Part shown: positions 34,136-44,907 of the stretch, one piece after another
Numbering within the stretch: position 1 is the stretch's first letter
Layout of the letters: each line of letters starts with the position of its first letter
Translations under genes and position numbers: made by a program
Notes under the pieces: generated by a model
What the model was told of the DNA's origin: nothing
Databases searched by the model: none
Seen by the model: only the letters and a program-made list of their open reading frames with translations
Assembly (NCBI GenBank): GCA_905250025.1
Contig: CAJNOJ010000219.1
Span: 1 to 64,000 of the forward strand
Direction: 5' to 3'
Source: Adineta ricciae
Lineage: Eukaryota > Rotifera > Eurotatoria > Adinetida > Adinetidae
DNA length: 64,000 nucleotides

Positions 34136-36557
34136 TTAGGTGTAACCGAACGACCTTGCTAGTTGTAGATCTTGTTGAAGTTGATAACGTTTTAACGAAC
34201 GTCGTTGATGACGACGTAAACGGCGAGTTTCAAGACGTAATCGACGTTTTTCTTCTCGAGATTCCTCATTTTTCCGACGTAACCAACTAAATCAAAACAT
34301 TGAAAATCACGAATGAAACAGTCAATCGAAAGGACAAACATACAGACGAAATGCACGATGGCCATTTTGTTGACTGGAATTGTGTATCGACGATGATGAT
34401 CCGCCGGATGTCATTTCATCTTCTTTAGCTTGTAGTTTTTTAAATTCTTCTGCCATCATCACTTGCTGATCTTTACGTTGAAACCATTCTCGATATTTCT
34501 TCTCGCGTAGTTCTTTATCCGACTTCTCCTGATTGCTCTACAAGCAAAGCGAAGTTTGATTGATGTAACTGATGTGTCCTACTTTAATTTCATATTCTTC
34601 TTCGGTCTGTAGTTGTTTTAATTCATTGGCTTTCATAGCTTCACGATTTTTCCGTTCGATCCATTCTTTGTACTTCTTTTCACGTAGTTCTCCTAATTCC
34701 TTTTCACATTTTTCTTGTCGAGCCTGCGAAAACTCGGAATATTCAAAGACTAATCAAACGCGTTCGTTTTTACCATTTCTTCCTCTCTTTCTAACCGTCT
34801 TTCTTCGTTCAACCTTCGACGTTCAGCTTCTTTATCATGTAACCATTTGGCAAAAGATTCTTGCGCACGAAGTAAATCCTCTCGTCGTTTAATATCACTC
34901 TAAAAACACAATATTTCTTATCAAACATCTCTGTTCATCAAGTTTGTTTTTCTCATCATTCATTCAAGGTAATTACACGCTTTAATTCAAATACTCGACA
35001 TTTTGAAAAAGTACTTAAATGTCTCGGTTTCCCGCGTCTATTTTTCCATCTTACTTCGTTCTTTTTACGGCATTCTTCTTGCAATTCGGCACGTTTTCGT
35101 TCCGCTGCTGTTCGGTTCATTTCTTCGAAATCAACACTACATGGCCTATTGAATTTGAGAAGGAAAAATTACTTTATAGAAATCTTTTACTCACTGCAAG
35201 ATGAAGGATTCAATCGATTTTGAAACAACCGCACTGGAAATTTTGCATGAGAAAAAGAATGGATGGTTCAAATGAATTTGATCTACCTTTTCGCTCTTTG
35301 TTGATTATTTGTTGTTGACTTGGTTTTATTATAAGCCAAGGATTTTGACATCGGGTCGCTAGATTTATTATCAGTTCGTTTTGCATCATCGGATGACTTT
35401 GGCCGCGCTGATGACGATGAAGAATGATGTATCGGATTCGACGATGTTGTTGAATGTGTTACTTTCGTAGTTTTCGTTGTAGATGTTTGATTGTCGTCAT
35501 TGTCGGACCCACTATCAGATTCGTCGATCGCACGCTTAGCGGTGTAGTCATCTTCAGTTTGAAATTCAAATTTTCCATTTCTTGCCACAATTACAGAACT
35601 CTGTGTTGCACTAGAAGTTGTCGAAGGGTTTGCATCACTATTTGCAGTTAATTTCGACGAGGAATTATCTATATCGAACAAGTCATTTGTCATTCTACAG
35701 AAACTCAATTCATCGAGCGTTACCTTCACGAGAAGAAGAAGCGTTTGTAGTTGATGTGACACGTCGATCACCGCCAACCGTTGAACCACCGTAAAATTGC
35801 ATAGCTTTAATTTGCTCCACTAATGTCGGTGTGTCTCTCGGTTTTGTGTCATTCAAAGGTACCGTATACTCATGAGGACTATTTTCATCTTGGGAATCAG
35901 CACCATGAATTGTCGATTCTTCCACGACAGGCGAAATTGGTTGAGTGTCAGATGAATCGGTTATCTTTCCGTCTTCAGGATCCTGAACAAGTTGAACAGC
36001 TTTAACAACCGAATCGAATGAAACACGCTGTTGATGTGTTAACTCAGCCGGTGTTTTATCATGTTCGAATACCTCATTGGCTCTCTTCAGTCTTTCTTGA
36101 ATCGAAATATCATAATCAATACTACTTCCATTATCGAAATGTAATTCATCTATTTGAATAGAATAAAAATATTTTCACAATACAAATCAATATATCAGTT
36201 ATACCATCGTCTGGATCGCTGAAATCTTGACCAAAGCTTGAATTAGGATATGATATATGATCAGTGAGTTGTGTTAGATCATCCACTGAATTCGACATTG
36301 TATTATGATCTCGAAAACCCATGTTCGGATGCTGCCGTTTCATTTGTAATACATCTGCATCTAACGATACAAGAAAAAAGACACTACGAGAGCTTATCCT
36401 AACAAAATCAAAACGTACCATCTGAATGTTGACGTGAGAGCGGTAATCCCGAATCAGCATCAATCAATGGAAATCGATGATTAGGGCTTGATAGGATAGA
36501 ATCATCAGATATTATTGGGACTGATCGATCATACGATGGGAATGAACTTTTGGCCAT
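34136..36557 (-). CDS. CCDC34-like coiled-coil protein with disordered N-terminal half
   Basis: Multi-exon gene starting MAKSSFPSYDRSVP at 36557 and ending LARSFGYT at 34136. The N-terminal half is Ser/Thr/Asp-rich and probably disordered (GSTVGGDRRVTSTTN, DESDSGSDNDD). The C-terminal half is a highly charged helix with at least four modules of the form aromatic-x-x-W-hydrophobic-x-x-K: FAKWLHDKE, YKEWIERKN, YREWFQRKD and a final WLRRKNEES, separated by Glu/Lys/Arg-rich helices. This W-x-x-K spacing recalls CCDC34, a ciliary/flagellar protein in animals. The family call is tentative because charged coiled coils look alike. Small introns separate almost every module. Confidence 0.55.
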
Positions 36558-36596
36558 CACTTCTGTTATTCTATGCGATCATAATTTGTATATGTA
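36558..36596. other. Short upstream region of the CCDC34-like gene
   Basis: Only 39 bases lie between the start codon and the putative Helitron end, so the gene's promoter is interrupted or replaced by the element in this assembly. Confidence 0.4.
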
Positions 36597-36806
36597 CTAG
36601 CGGGCGTACCCGCTGCAAAATAAGAAATATCTATGTCGAATGCCTGACGTGTTGAAAAGCTGCAGCAAATAGAAAAATCAATAGACTCCAAGATTGTATG
36701 CTGGCGGTCCTAATTTTTCCCGCCGTGCATCGCACAAAACGACAACTTCAATTATAGCTCTTTATGCAAAAGAGTTACCGAAGCTGATTTCTGCCTCAGA
36801 ACTTAT
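36597..36806 (-). mobile_element. Probable Helitron 3' terminal fragment
   Basis: Read on the minus strand, the segment ends with a GC-rich hairpin (GCGGG, loop, CCCGC; 36600-36613) followed by CTAG and then a T. This is the standard 3' end of rolling-circle Helitrons (hairpin, CTRR, insertion before T). The 200 bases inward show no coding capacity, so it would be a non-autonomous or truncated copy. Its other end is lost at the unknown base 36807 or in the adjoining bases. Confidence 0.5.
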
Positions 36807-36807
36807 N
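36807..36807. other. Unknown base at the junction before copy B
   Basis: The only N in the window. It lies between the Helitron-like fragment and the first base of copy B, as if two contigs or two haplotypes were joined here. Confidence 0.9.
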
Positions 36808-36816
36808 TCGGTCTTT

Positions 36817-37753
36817 TGATTATAATAATCATTGTGAACAGGCATGCACGTGTTTCTAGACTACAAACAATATCGTACTCTTCATTAGTGAAAACCAGAA
36901 GCCTTTTATATATTCTTCTTTGGTCAGTCAGCAAAAAGAAATGAGCACAATTGATCGATTTTTCTTTTTCCTTCATCCATATCGAGTATCTCTCCATTCC
37001 AATTTCCTGACATGTCGTCTCGAGTTGACGGCTTTATATATCTCATTACTAATGTTCTTCATTCATCAGTCTGACAAATGATTTTAAAAGAAAAAGCATT
37101 TAACTAGATGACCATTCGTTTAAGATAAAAGACAAACTGTCATACATTGATGTTCACATCTTATGAATGTGTCGTTTTAATATTGATAGCTGATCAAACA
37201 GACGATGTTACAATGAAATGATTTTTCTCGTTTTACATCACAATGTTCGAATTCATTGATTTTCCCCTTTTCTTGTCTTCATGCTGAGATGATCAAACCG
37301 TGAAAGAAAAACATTAACCATACATACATATATGAAAGAGACAAGTTCATTGAAATTCATTTTAGCAGATTTCTTTTCTTTTGCTTGGTGTTAATTACTT
37401 CGAAAGAATCTGCTTAACAATGAGTGATTGTATTCAGCAGTGTTTTTCAAATGGATATTCAAATGCTAAACGTCCTTCAATGAAGATGAAATTCGCAATT
37501 ATATCACTGCAAAGTAGAAAAATGTCTCACGCTGTTATGTTTAAGAACACTCGACCAATCCACTTCATACCGATGTCAATTGACAGCAAGAAGAGTTCAT
37601 TTGGTTTCTTGAGAAGAATCGTTTTTCTGATAGATAAGACGAAATAATTAACCTTGACAAATGCACTAATGACGACAATGCGCGAAATTTGTATAATTGA
37701 ATAGAAAAAGTCTAAGATGGAACCGTGATGATGATGTAAATCAGCTTGAGACA
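36817..37753. other. Intergenic, copy B upstream of RIB43A
   Basis: Counterpart of 1-936, differing by scattered substitutions and small indels. No gene is seen. Confidence 0.5.
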
Positions 37754-39143
37754 ATGTTTCTTCGAAATCTACCGATTGATATTCGAGAACAAGCTGCTGT
37801 GGAACGACGTCGTCGTCAAGAAAAGGAACGTTTATCACGCATTTTCAATGTGAAATATCGAACTATCGGTGTAAGTGTTCCTATCTGAATTCAAGTTGTT
37901 TTCTGATCGAAAGTCTCTAGGTTGATAGGGTAGCACTGGATGAACAGATTCAAGAACGAGAGCGTTTGAAACAATTCGAACGGCAACGAAATGATGCATT
38001 TGGTAAATGGACACGACTTTTTTCCTACGAAACGTTTTCTGTAATATTCAGATTGCGAAATGATACGAAATGATTTCAAATTGATCTCTCTCGAACAAGA
38101 TGAACTTTCTCAACAACGTCAATATGCACAAGATTTAAACGATTATCGCCGTATGTATCAACGGCCGGAAGATGCTAGGGAATGGGATCTGAACGATCCG
38201 AACCGATGGAAGTATTTAACACCAACACGTGTTAAGGATGACGATGCTCGATTAGGTCTATCGTCAGCTCAAATATTTACTGGAGAAGATCTTCAACAGT
38301 CAGCACGAAAGAAAGCTCAACAAGAGCAATTAAAGAATGATTTCGATATACAAGTAACATTTGAATTTAAGTTTGATGATCAGTGACTAATTATTAGAAT
38401 CTTTGCAAGATAATGGCTAAAATACGAAAAGTCGAACGGGAACGTCTAGCAAGTCATTTATATGATTGTAAACAGCTCGAATTATCTGAACGTGGTAATA
38501 TGTTTGAACAAATCGAAAATGAATGTTACCGAGCAATGCAATTAGCTACACGAAATTATAATGAGATACTCGTACTTTCGAGAAGATTTTCCTAGAAGAG
38601 ATATTGAAGACAGATTTTTTTACTAGGCAAATGAAACTAAAATTCGACACAATGAACGGAAATGCCAACAAACAGAAGAGCAATTAGCTGAGTTGGGTAC
38701 TACAGTGTTTAGTGATATGTTAACTGAGAATATCAAAGATGTACTTGATGCTCGTGGTCGTATCATTGTTGACCGATGGAAAGGAATGACCAAAGATCAA
38801 TTAGATGACATTCGTCACCAACAATTAACACAAATTGCAGAACGTCGAGTACGTACTCTACTTTCTGTTTTCAATTCAATTTCTTTGTTTTTAGAAACTT
38901 GATCATACGCAGAAGAATTTCGATGAAATTTGGGGAAAATATGCAAATGCAATTGCTAAACAAGAGATAATTACTGAACAAAAAGTGAAAGATGACCATC
39001 GTCAATCCTGTCGACATCTGGCTGATGAGAATCAGCATCTTTCGAGAAAACAGCGTGCATATCAAGACTATTTGAATACGAATTTGTATCGTTCAGTACC
39101 GACTGCTGCCTTTTACACACAATTCAATACATCTAGTCGTTGA
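37754..39143 (+). CDS. RIBC2: RIB43A-like coiled-coil protein, copy B
   Basis: Same six-exon structure and family motifs as copy A (RIFNVKYRTIGVD, REWDLNDPN, DRWKGMTKDQLDDIR, FYTQFNTSSR). All splice sites remain GT-AG. Differences are scattered conservative changes, for example YAQDLNDYRRMYQ for YAQELNDYRRMHQ and ARLGLSS for ARLGPSS. The start at 37754 matches the family N-terminus; an upstream in-frame ATG at 37697 exists only here and is probably 5' UTR. It appears functional. Confidence 0.92.
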
Positions 39144-39471
39144 AAACGAAAATATGCGAAAAATCTTCATATTTTATTTTTTGTTTAAATAAAAATTAAT
39201 TCTATTCGATTTGTATACCGGATACAATGAAAGTGTCTGTAAAAGAACGTATCACCATAACGACGGTAAGTCACGAGTAGAACGTCACATAGAAAAGAAG
39301 ATATAGCGCTGGTAGACAACATGCAATTTGCCTGTTTTCATTTTCTTTTTTCCTCTCTTGTTTTTATGGTTTCTTGCGACGAGAAATTTTCTCCTGCGTC
39401 TCTGATATATATCTCAACAAAAGTGTCAGCGTTATAACCATCGTATTTCAGATCATCGTTGAAATAAATCC
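39144..39471. other. Intergenic, copy B RIB43A-GST
   Basis: Counterpart of 2327-2655, with the same candidate 5' UTR intron signals (GGTAAGTC and TTTCAG). Nothing else is seen. Confidence 0.45.
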
Positions 39472-40346
39472 ATGGCAAAAAAGTCTCCGATCACTCTGTA
39501 TGGGATTTCTCAATCGACATGCACCCAGCGTGTTATAGCTACATTAACTGAAAAAGGACTCAGCTTTACACTGCAGTCAATAGACTTTTTTGGTGGTGAA
39601 CACAAGGTACAACAGCTCGAATAAGAATTTTCCAAATTGATTTCTAATGCTTTTCATAGACGCCAAAGTATTTGCAAGACAAACACCCATTTGGTGTTAT
39701 TCCAGTATTGATCGATGAAAATGGTTTTAAAGTTTATGGTAAGTTTTTTTTCTGGTGGACAGATACCGTCCTATTTTAGTTTTGATTTACTGCATAGAAT
39801 CACGAGCTATTTGTCGATATCTTGAAATGAAATATAAAGGCAAGGGTACAGAGTTGATTCCAACAAAAGATCCAAAAGCTCAAGGTCTATTTGAACAAGC
39901 TGCATCGACGGAAATTTCTTATTTTGATCCGTATGCCAGTGGCATCGTCGCTGAACGAGTTTTGAAAAAGTCAGACAGATGTCTCAAAACAGAACTTGAT
40001 GCATTCGCCTCATTTCAGAATGAAGGGACAAGGTGAAGCTGACGAAGCAAAAGTTGCGTCGCATAAAGCAGAATTGAATAAAAGTCTCGATGTTTATGAG
40101 AAGATTTTATCACAACAACCCTATTTAGCTGGTGAAGTAAGATTTTTTTTTTTGTTTATTTCAACTGAAGAACCTCGAATTGAATTCTAGAAATTCACTC
40201 TGGCAGATTTATTTCATTTGCCTTATGGAACGTGGCTTGTCAAAATCGGTGAAGGCGATCTGTTCGAATCCCGACCTCATGTGAAGGACTGGTGGACGAG
40301 AATCACATCGCGAATATCATGGAAAACAGCTCAAGCGATGGAATGA
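39472..40346 (+). CDS. Phi-class-like glutathione S-transferase, copy B
   Basis: Five exons as in copy A, 219 aa. Five residues differ by my reading: Ala13 to Ser next to the catalytic-serine motif QSTCTQRV, Ser40 to Phe, one Phe to Leu at the end of exon 3, Cys to Ser in LFESRPHV, and Ala to Thr in DWWTRI. The G-site residues (PFGVIPVL, ESRAIC) are unchanged. The exon 3 donor is GTCAGA instead of GTAAGA, still a GT donor. Confidence 0.9.
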
Positions 40347-40662
40347 TACTATTGGTGAAAACATGCATACTATTTCTTTGCTTTTAGAGTGTCATAGACA
40401 GGCGACATTATTTAGTTATACATTTTAAAGGATATCAAGAATGAAATAAAACTTTGAAACCCACATAGAAACGGAACTGATGTGTGTATTTCTAAAATAG
40501 TTTCAAAAAAAAAACTTTGCTCTTTTCTTATTACAAACAAAAAATAATTATAAATGATTGTCGAAGATAAGGTCGCCCGAAATGGTAACAAATATACAAT
40601 GGTACTGCTTAGGATGAGCATTTCTACCACAGATGACTTCGGTCATTTCTAGTTCTGTTTTG
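40347..40662. other. Convergent intergenic region, copy B
   Basis: Counterpart of 3526-3840, with the GST poly(A) signal (AATAAA near 40445). Nothing else is seen. Confidence 0.5.
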
Positions 40663-42807
40663 TTATTTATCAAAATCTATGGTCACTATTCTCTCACATG
40701 GTTGTCCGCTTGTATTTGCTGGTAGATCGTCGACGGCAAATTGAAGTTCAGAGTATAGAGATAGATCGTCTTCTTGAGTTTCCATACGTCTGTTTTGTTC
40801 GATAATCAATTTGTCATGATCAGATTGTTGACGACGATGCTCTTCAACTTTCTCAATCCAATTAAGTATACGCATAAGTTTTTGTTGCTCAGGATCAGAT
40901 TCTAATGAATGATTCTCTACCGTGGACATATGACGTGATGCTATAAATGCTAAATAGAGATTTCCTGGATTGTATGTTGTTGATTGGTTAAACGAACTTT
41001 GATGGTGATGTTGAGATGAGCTAGCTGCAGCTGTGGGTAGGTTTGCTGCTTGACTTCGACGAATACGAACTAGCGGTGTCGGAGGATTGGATGTTGGTAG
41101 AATAGCTGAGACGAGTTGTTGCTGTGGAGGATATAGATATGGAGATTTAATGCGATGACTTGGATACGGGTGTGATAAATTATGAGATGGTTCGACTGTT
41201 TGAGGTAGATTTGGATTTATTGACAAGCGGAGTGTCTTCAGATGAGCTTCGATATCAGCATTTGATGCCACACGATGAGATTTTGTCGGTGTTGGTGTTG
41301 GTGGTGGTGGTTTCGGACGAGTGCATAGAGCATTGTTGGGCGATGAATTAGTCGACGGATGTCCATATGCGGCTTGAATAACTTCTTCAGAACGACGACG
41401 ATATTTGTCAATCTTTTGTTTCGTTGGAGTTTTGATAGTATTATTAGTACGACGTTGATACAGTTGGCCTAAATGAGAACTCAATCGTGTTCAATTTCTC
41501 TGAAAAAGAACGGTATCAAGTATACCATGATTCGTCCGTTCTCTAGTGAGTAATTCTGGTCCACGAGAAGAATCCATTTTTATGTGTGCTGGAGTGACTC
41601 GAGGCTTGGATGATGTTCTCAAAGGTCGCGAATTCGAATGTTGATTTGTATCACCTGAACTACTGGAGAAACGAAAATCGACTCCACTATCCGTTAGCTG
41701 TCTTTGCGACAAGATTATATTCTGATTAATTCCATTTCTTTTACTTGCGCGTTGTGATCGACGACTCAATGGTGTTGGACTTGCCGAAATAATCTCCTCG
41801 AACTCTCCATGTGGACTCATTAAATTTTCCGTCGAACGTTTACCAAATGCATTGAATATCGAAGAAATCGATGCAGATGGCGTACAGCCACTACTTTTCG
41901 GACTAGCAGTAACTAGAGGAGTTTTAGGACGTCCACGAGAATGGTATTCATCGTGTGATGGATGATGCCGATCGACATTTCCTTTCGTGTATCGTATTGT
42001 TGGTAGATGTGTATCATATGGATCAGTCGACGCTGGCTGTACACGATTGTTTGGAAAGAAATTCGATCGATAAGGTGTTGTTGGAGATCCGTGCGCCGAA
42101 GTTTTACGCGCACCGGAGATACGTAATTCAGCTGTTGTTTCAATTATATCTTAATAAATAGAAAAACGAACTTGTGATTTTGCTCTTGAACTAAAACTAA
42201 CGAGTACAAAGAAAACCCTCGTAATCGATAAAATTATATTCCGTTAGTTCAAAGTATTATTATTGTTTTCTTTGAAAATTCGATAAATTTTTTTTTATCC
42301 TACATTTAGTTTTTATTTCGAATGAGAGAATAACATAACTAACACATCCGACAGGCATATGTGTTTGTACAATAATAGAATTTCATGAAGGTAGGTGTAA
42401 TATATGTAATTCTACGGATTCCACTTCTTTCTTTTTTCAGTTCTCTTCTTCTTCTACTCCTCTAAACTACTCCTCTAATCGCAATAATAATCTTTGTTTC
42501 AAAGTGATTTTCTTTCAATGAATCCAGTTTATTTTATTAAGTTGGTTCAATTGAAAAAGTTCACTGTTTTGTTTGTTGTCATAATATTATCATATGAAAG
42601 AAGCAGAGAAATTAATGGTCATACACCTTGATGTACAAGGTAACTTCGTTGTTAAATCATAAAGATGAATATGTGTCTTCGAACGATTTCCAACGCTAGA
42701 TTAGTTTCATGACTTACCATCTTGAAGTTTACCATCGCTGTTGCTTCGTAAGATCTGATTGAGCATATCTTTCTTACGCTTGATGATGGTTGAACAATTG
42801 TTCGGCA
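40663..42807 (-). CDS. Pro/Ser-rich disordered orphan, copy B
   Basis: Same three-exon model as copy A, starting MPNNCSTIIK at 42807 and ending VTIDFDK. The frame is open throughout. The main length differences are in the His/Gln tract (shorter here) and the TPTPT repeat (longer here), all in multiples of three. The C-terminal DLSLYSELQFAVDD block and QKIDKYRRRSEEVIQAAYG are unchanged, marking them as the constrained parts. Confidence 0.6.
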
Positions 42808-43449
42808 TATTTGAGTAATGCTAATTAATGAACGAAATTGTTTGATTGAGGTGAAGCGAGCATCAGTCGAAGCATAAGTGACGCGAACAACGAGTACAAC
42901 GAAATAGAACTCAATCAGTTCGATGTAGTAGTTGGCACCTTTGTGTAATGATTATTTTTATAAAAAGACAAGCAGGAATGGCAATAAGGCAATGCATACG
43001 TATGTATTTTCTCTTCGAACAATTGAAGAGAGACAGAGGAAAAAAAAAACTTTTTATTCTCTCATCTCACTCAAAGTCAAACATCTCCGTCGATACGCTG
43101 GCGTGTGTCGTTCGTAAATTCGTTTGTTTCGCTTCTTCTGTTCTTTGCTTCTCTTTCCTCAAGTGCATCTGATCCGATTTTTATACACGTATCGGGATGT
43201 CCAAGAGAAGATTTTCATTTTTTCCTCGGATATTGTTTACAATCCTAAGAAAAATATTAGCAAAAAAACATTCATGTCGAGTGATTGATTGATTGTGGAA
43301 TAAATGGAATCTCAAGTTAATTTCTCAGGCAAATTAAGAAGAAACTTGTTTACAACGACACATTCAAGCAATTAATTCTTACTATTTTTATGCACAAGTC
43401 AAGTTCTTGTAAACGTAATAATAAATGACTAACATGAATGCATATCTAC

Positions 43450-43593
43450 CTTGATGTATAACAATCGAAGAGAAAAAAGTGAGATAAACGCGAAGAACAA
43501 TGGTATCAAATAACATTGTGACAAAGAAACATCATTCGAAGAACAAAGGGCATGAACTTCCGCTAAAATCTCCTTCAAAACTTTCATTCTCAT
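43450..43593 (-). CDS. Possible alternative first exon of the orphan, copy B
   Basis: Exactly 48 codons from ATG to a GT donor, as in copy A, with five amino-acid differences (for example TEIP to KEIL and LSFAF to LFFAF). The hydrophobic end is kept. It could splice in frame to the acceptor just upstream of the 42807 start. Confidence 0.3.
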
Positions 43594-43758
43594 AGTCAAT
43601 CATCGAGATTTGTTGCAATGTGTGAGATTGTTCTCTCCAGCTGTCATTTACATCAAATTATATAATTGATAGATTTGTTCATATTGATAGGTGAGCGAAT
43701 CAAATTAGTGAGAAATATATTTATGAATAGATCACACTCGCCAGCTTGAGACGTTGAC

Positions 43759-43766
43759 TATAAATA
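43759..43766 (+). promoter_or_regulatory. TATA-like box, copy B
   Basis: TATAAATA at the same 34-base distance from the ATG (43800) as in copy A. Confidence 0.4.
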
Positions 43767-43799
43767 GAATATGATCGTGTACATTGGATATTATCGAAC

Positions 43800-44312
43800 A
43801 TGGTTCAACTTCCACCACCACCACGTTTCAATCTTCCACCTCCGCCTATGCCACCAACGGACTTTATCGATATGAAAGTCATCTCTCGACTGACTTGTTC
43901 GTCAATTCGACAACAATATCAAGAGACAGCAATGAATTCGCGATTGATCTTCCTTGCAACGGCTATTGTGATCGTAGCGATCCTACTCCTGATTATTACA
44001 TTAATTTGGTTATTATTCTCATCTCGTAAACGAAAACATGAAGTAGTAAATGAAAAACCCAAGATATCATCACAATTTGCAGATAACCTTAATTCAATGA
44101 GTGATCTGTCAACATGCAGCAGTCGCTCGTACGAAACAGTCTCGTACAATCACACGGGTATCTATTTGGACTCGGTCGATACATCGGCTACAACTTGTTC
44201 AACAGATGTAACTGCCGAAATTCATTCTGAATATTATCAACAATACGATTTTCAACCGCAATCAACATCGTACTATCATGTTTTGAACATACCCGATCTG
44301 ATACCGAATTGA
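43800..44312 (+). CDS. Small single-pass membrane protein, copy B
   Basis: 170 aa, same layout as copy A: proline-rich N-terminus, one hydrophobic segment near residues 49-73, SSRKRKH, and a Ser/Tyr-rich tail. The membrane segment is unchanged; differences lie in the flanks (MPPTDF, HEVVNEKPKISSQFADN, STSYYHV). The absence of an upstream in-frame start fixes the ATG at 43800. Confidence 0.65.
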   Translation: MVQLPPPPRFNLPPPPMPPTDFIDMKVISRLTCSSIRQQYQETAMNSRLIFLATAIVIVAILLLIITLIWLLFSSRKRKHEVVNEKPKISSQFADNLNSMSDLSTCSSRSYETVSYNHTGIYLDSVDTSATTCSTDVTAEIHSEYYQQYDFQPQSTSYYHVLNIPDLIPN

Positions 44313-44907
44313 AATCAAATGCATACGAAGCTTTTTTTTTTGTCATCTCTGTGAACAGTATTGATTTGTTTGGTTTTTGATTTTATTTATGAATAAAGAA
44401 AATTTGTTGAATCAGTGTAAATAACATCTATTCTCATTATTAACCTTCGTTTTGAAGAATATTTTAATGAGATATTTAAAGAAAAAAGCCCTACGTACAA
44501 TAATAGAAAAGACTTCGATATCAAATTATGTTTTGCGTGCATATACTCAGAAGTGTCACCTTTATTCTTTACAATAATCCTTGAAAATCGATTTGTTTCT
44601 ATCAAGTAACAATATGCCGGTCGAAAGTATATTCGCCTGCGTAAATTCACCTCTATAATATGTCGATACATTTAGATTTAATAGGAAAGCGATTGTTAAT
44701 GTGGAAATCATTTCTTGTTGTTGTTATTTAATTCGATGATTTCTATTCACTTCTGATCGATGTTATCGAAGAAAATATTGTGTAAAACGAAAGAAATGTA
44801 TGGAAATGACATATAAATCACTTACAGAAGGTAATGATTCATTATAAACAAGAAAGTCGTCGTCTTGTCGTTTTTCTTACAGACATACATTTGTACCATT
44901 GAATAAG
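44313..44907. other. Intergenic before the FN2 gene, copy B
   Basis: Counterpart of 7497-8088; the acceptor before the FN2 gene start reads TTCTTACAG here. A T-run near 44333 is longer than in copy A. No gene. Confidence 0.45.

Larger units (their letters stand above)
42808..43799. other. Divergent intergenic region, copy B
   Basis: Counterpart of 5992-6983. It keeps the 48-codon minus-strand frame (43593-43450) with its donor, and the TATAAATA at 43759-43766. Confidence 0.45.

Noticed and set aside
36803-36997. Minus-strand frame across the copy B start
   Set aside because: Small indels break the same frame in copy A, and it runs into the unknown base; not a gene.
40255-40275. A GTTCGAATCCC string resembling a tRNA T-arm
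   Set aside because: It lies inside the last GST exon and lacks a matching acceptor stem or anticodon arm; copy A differs there.
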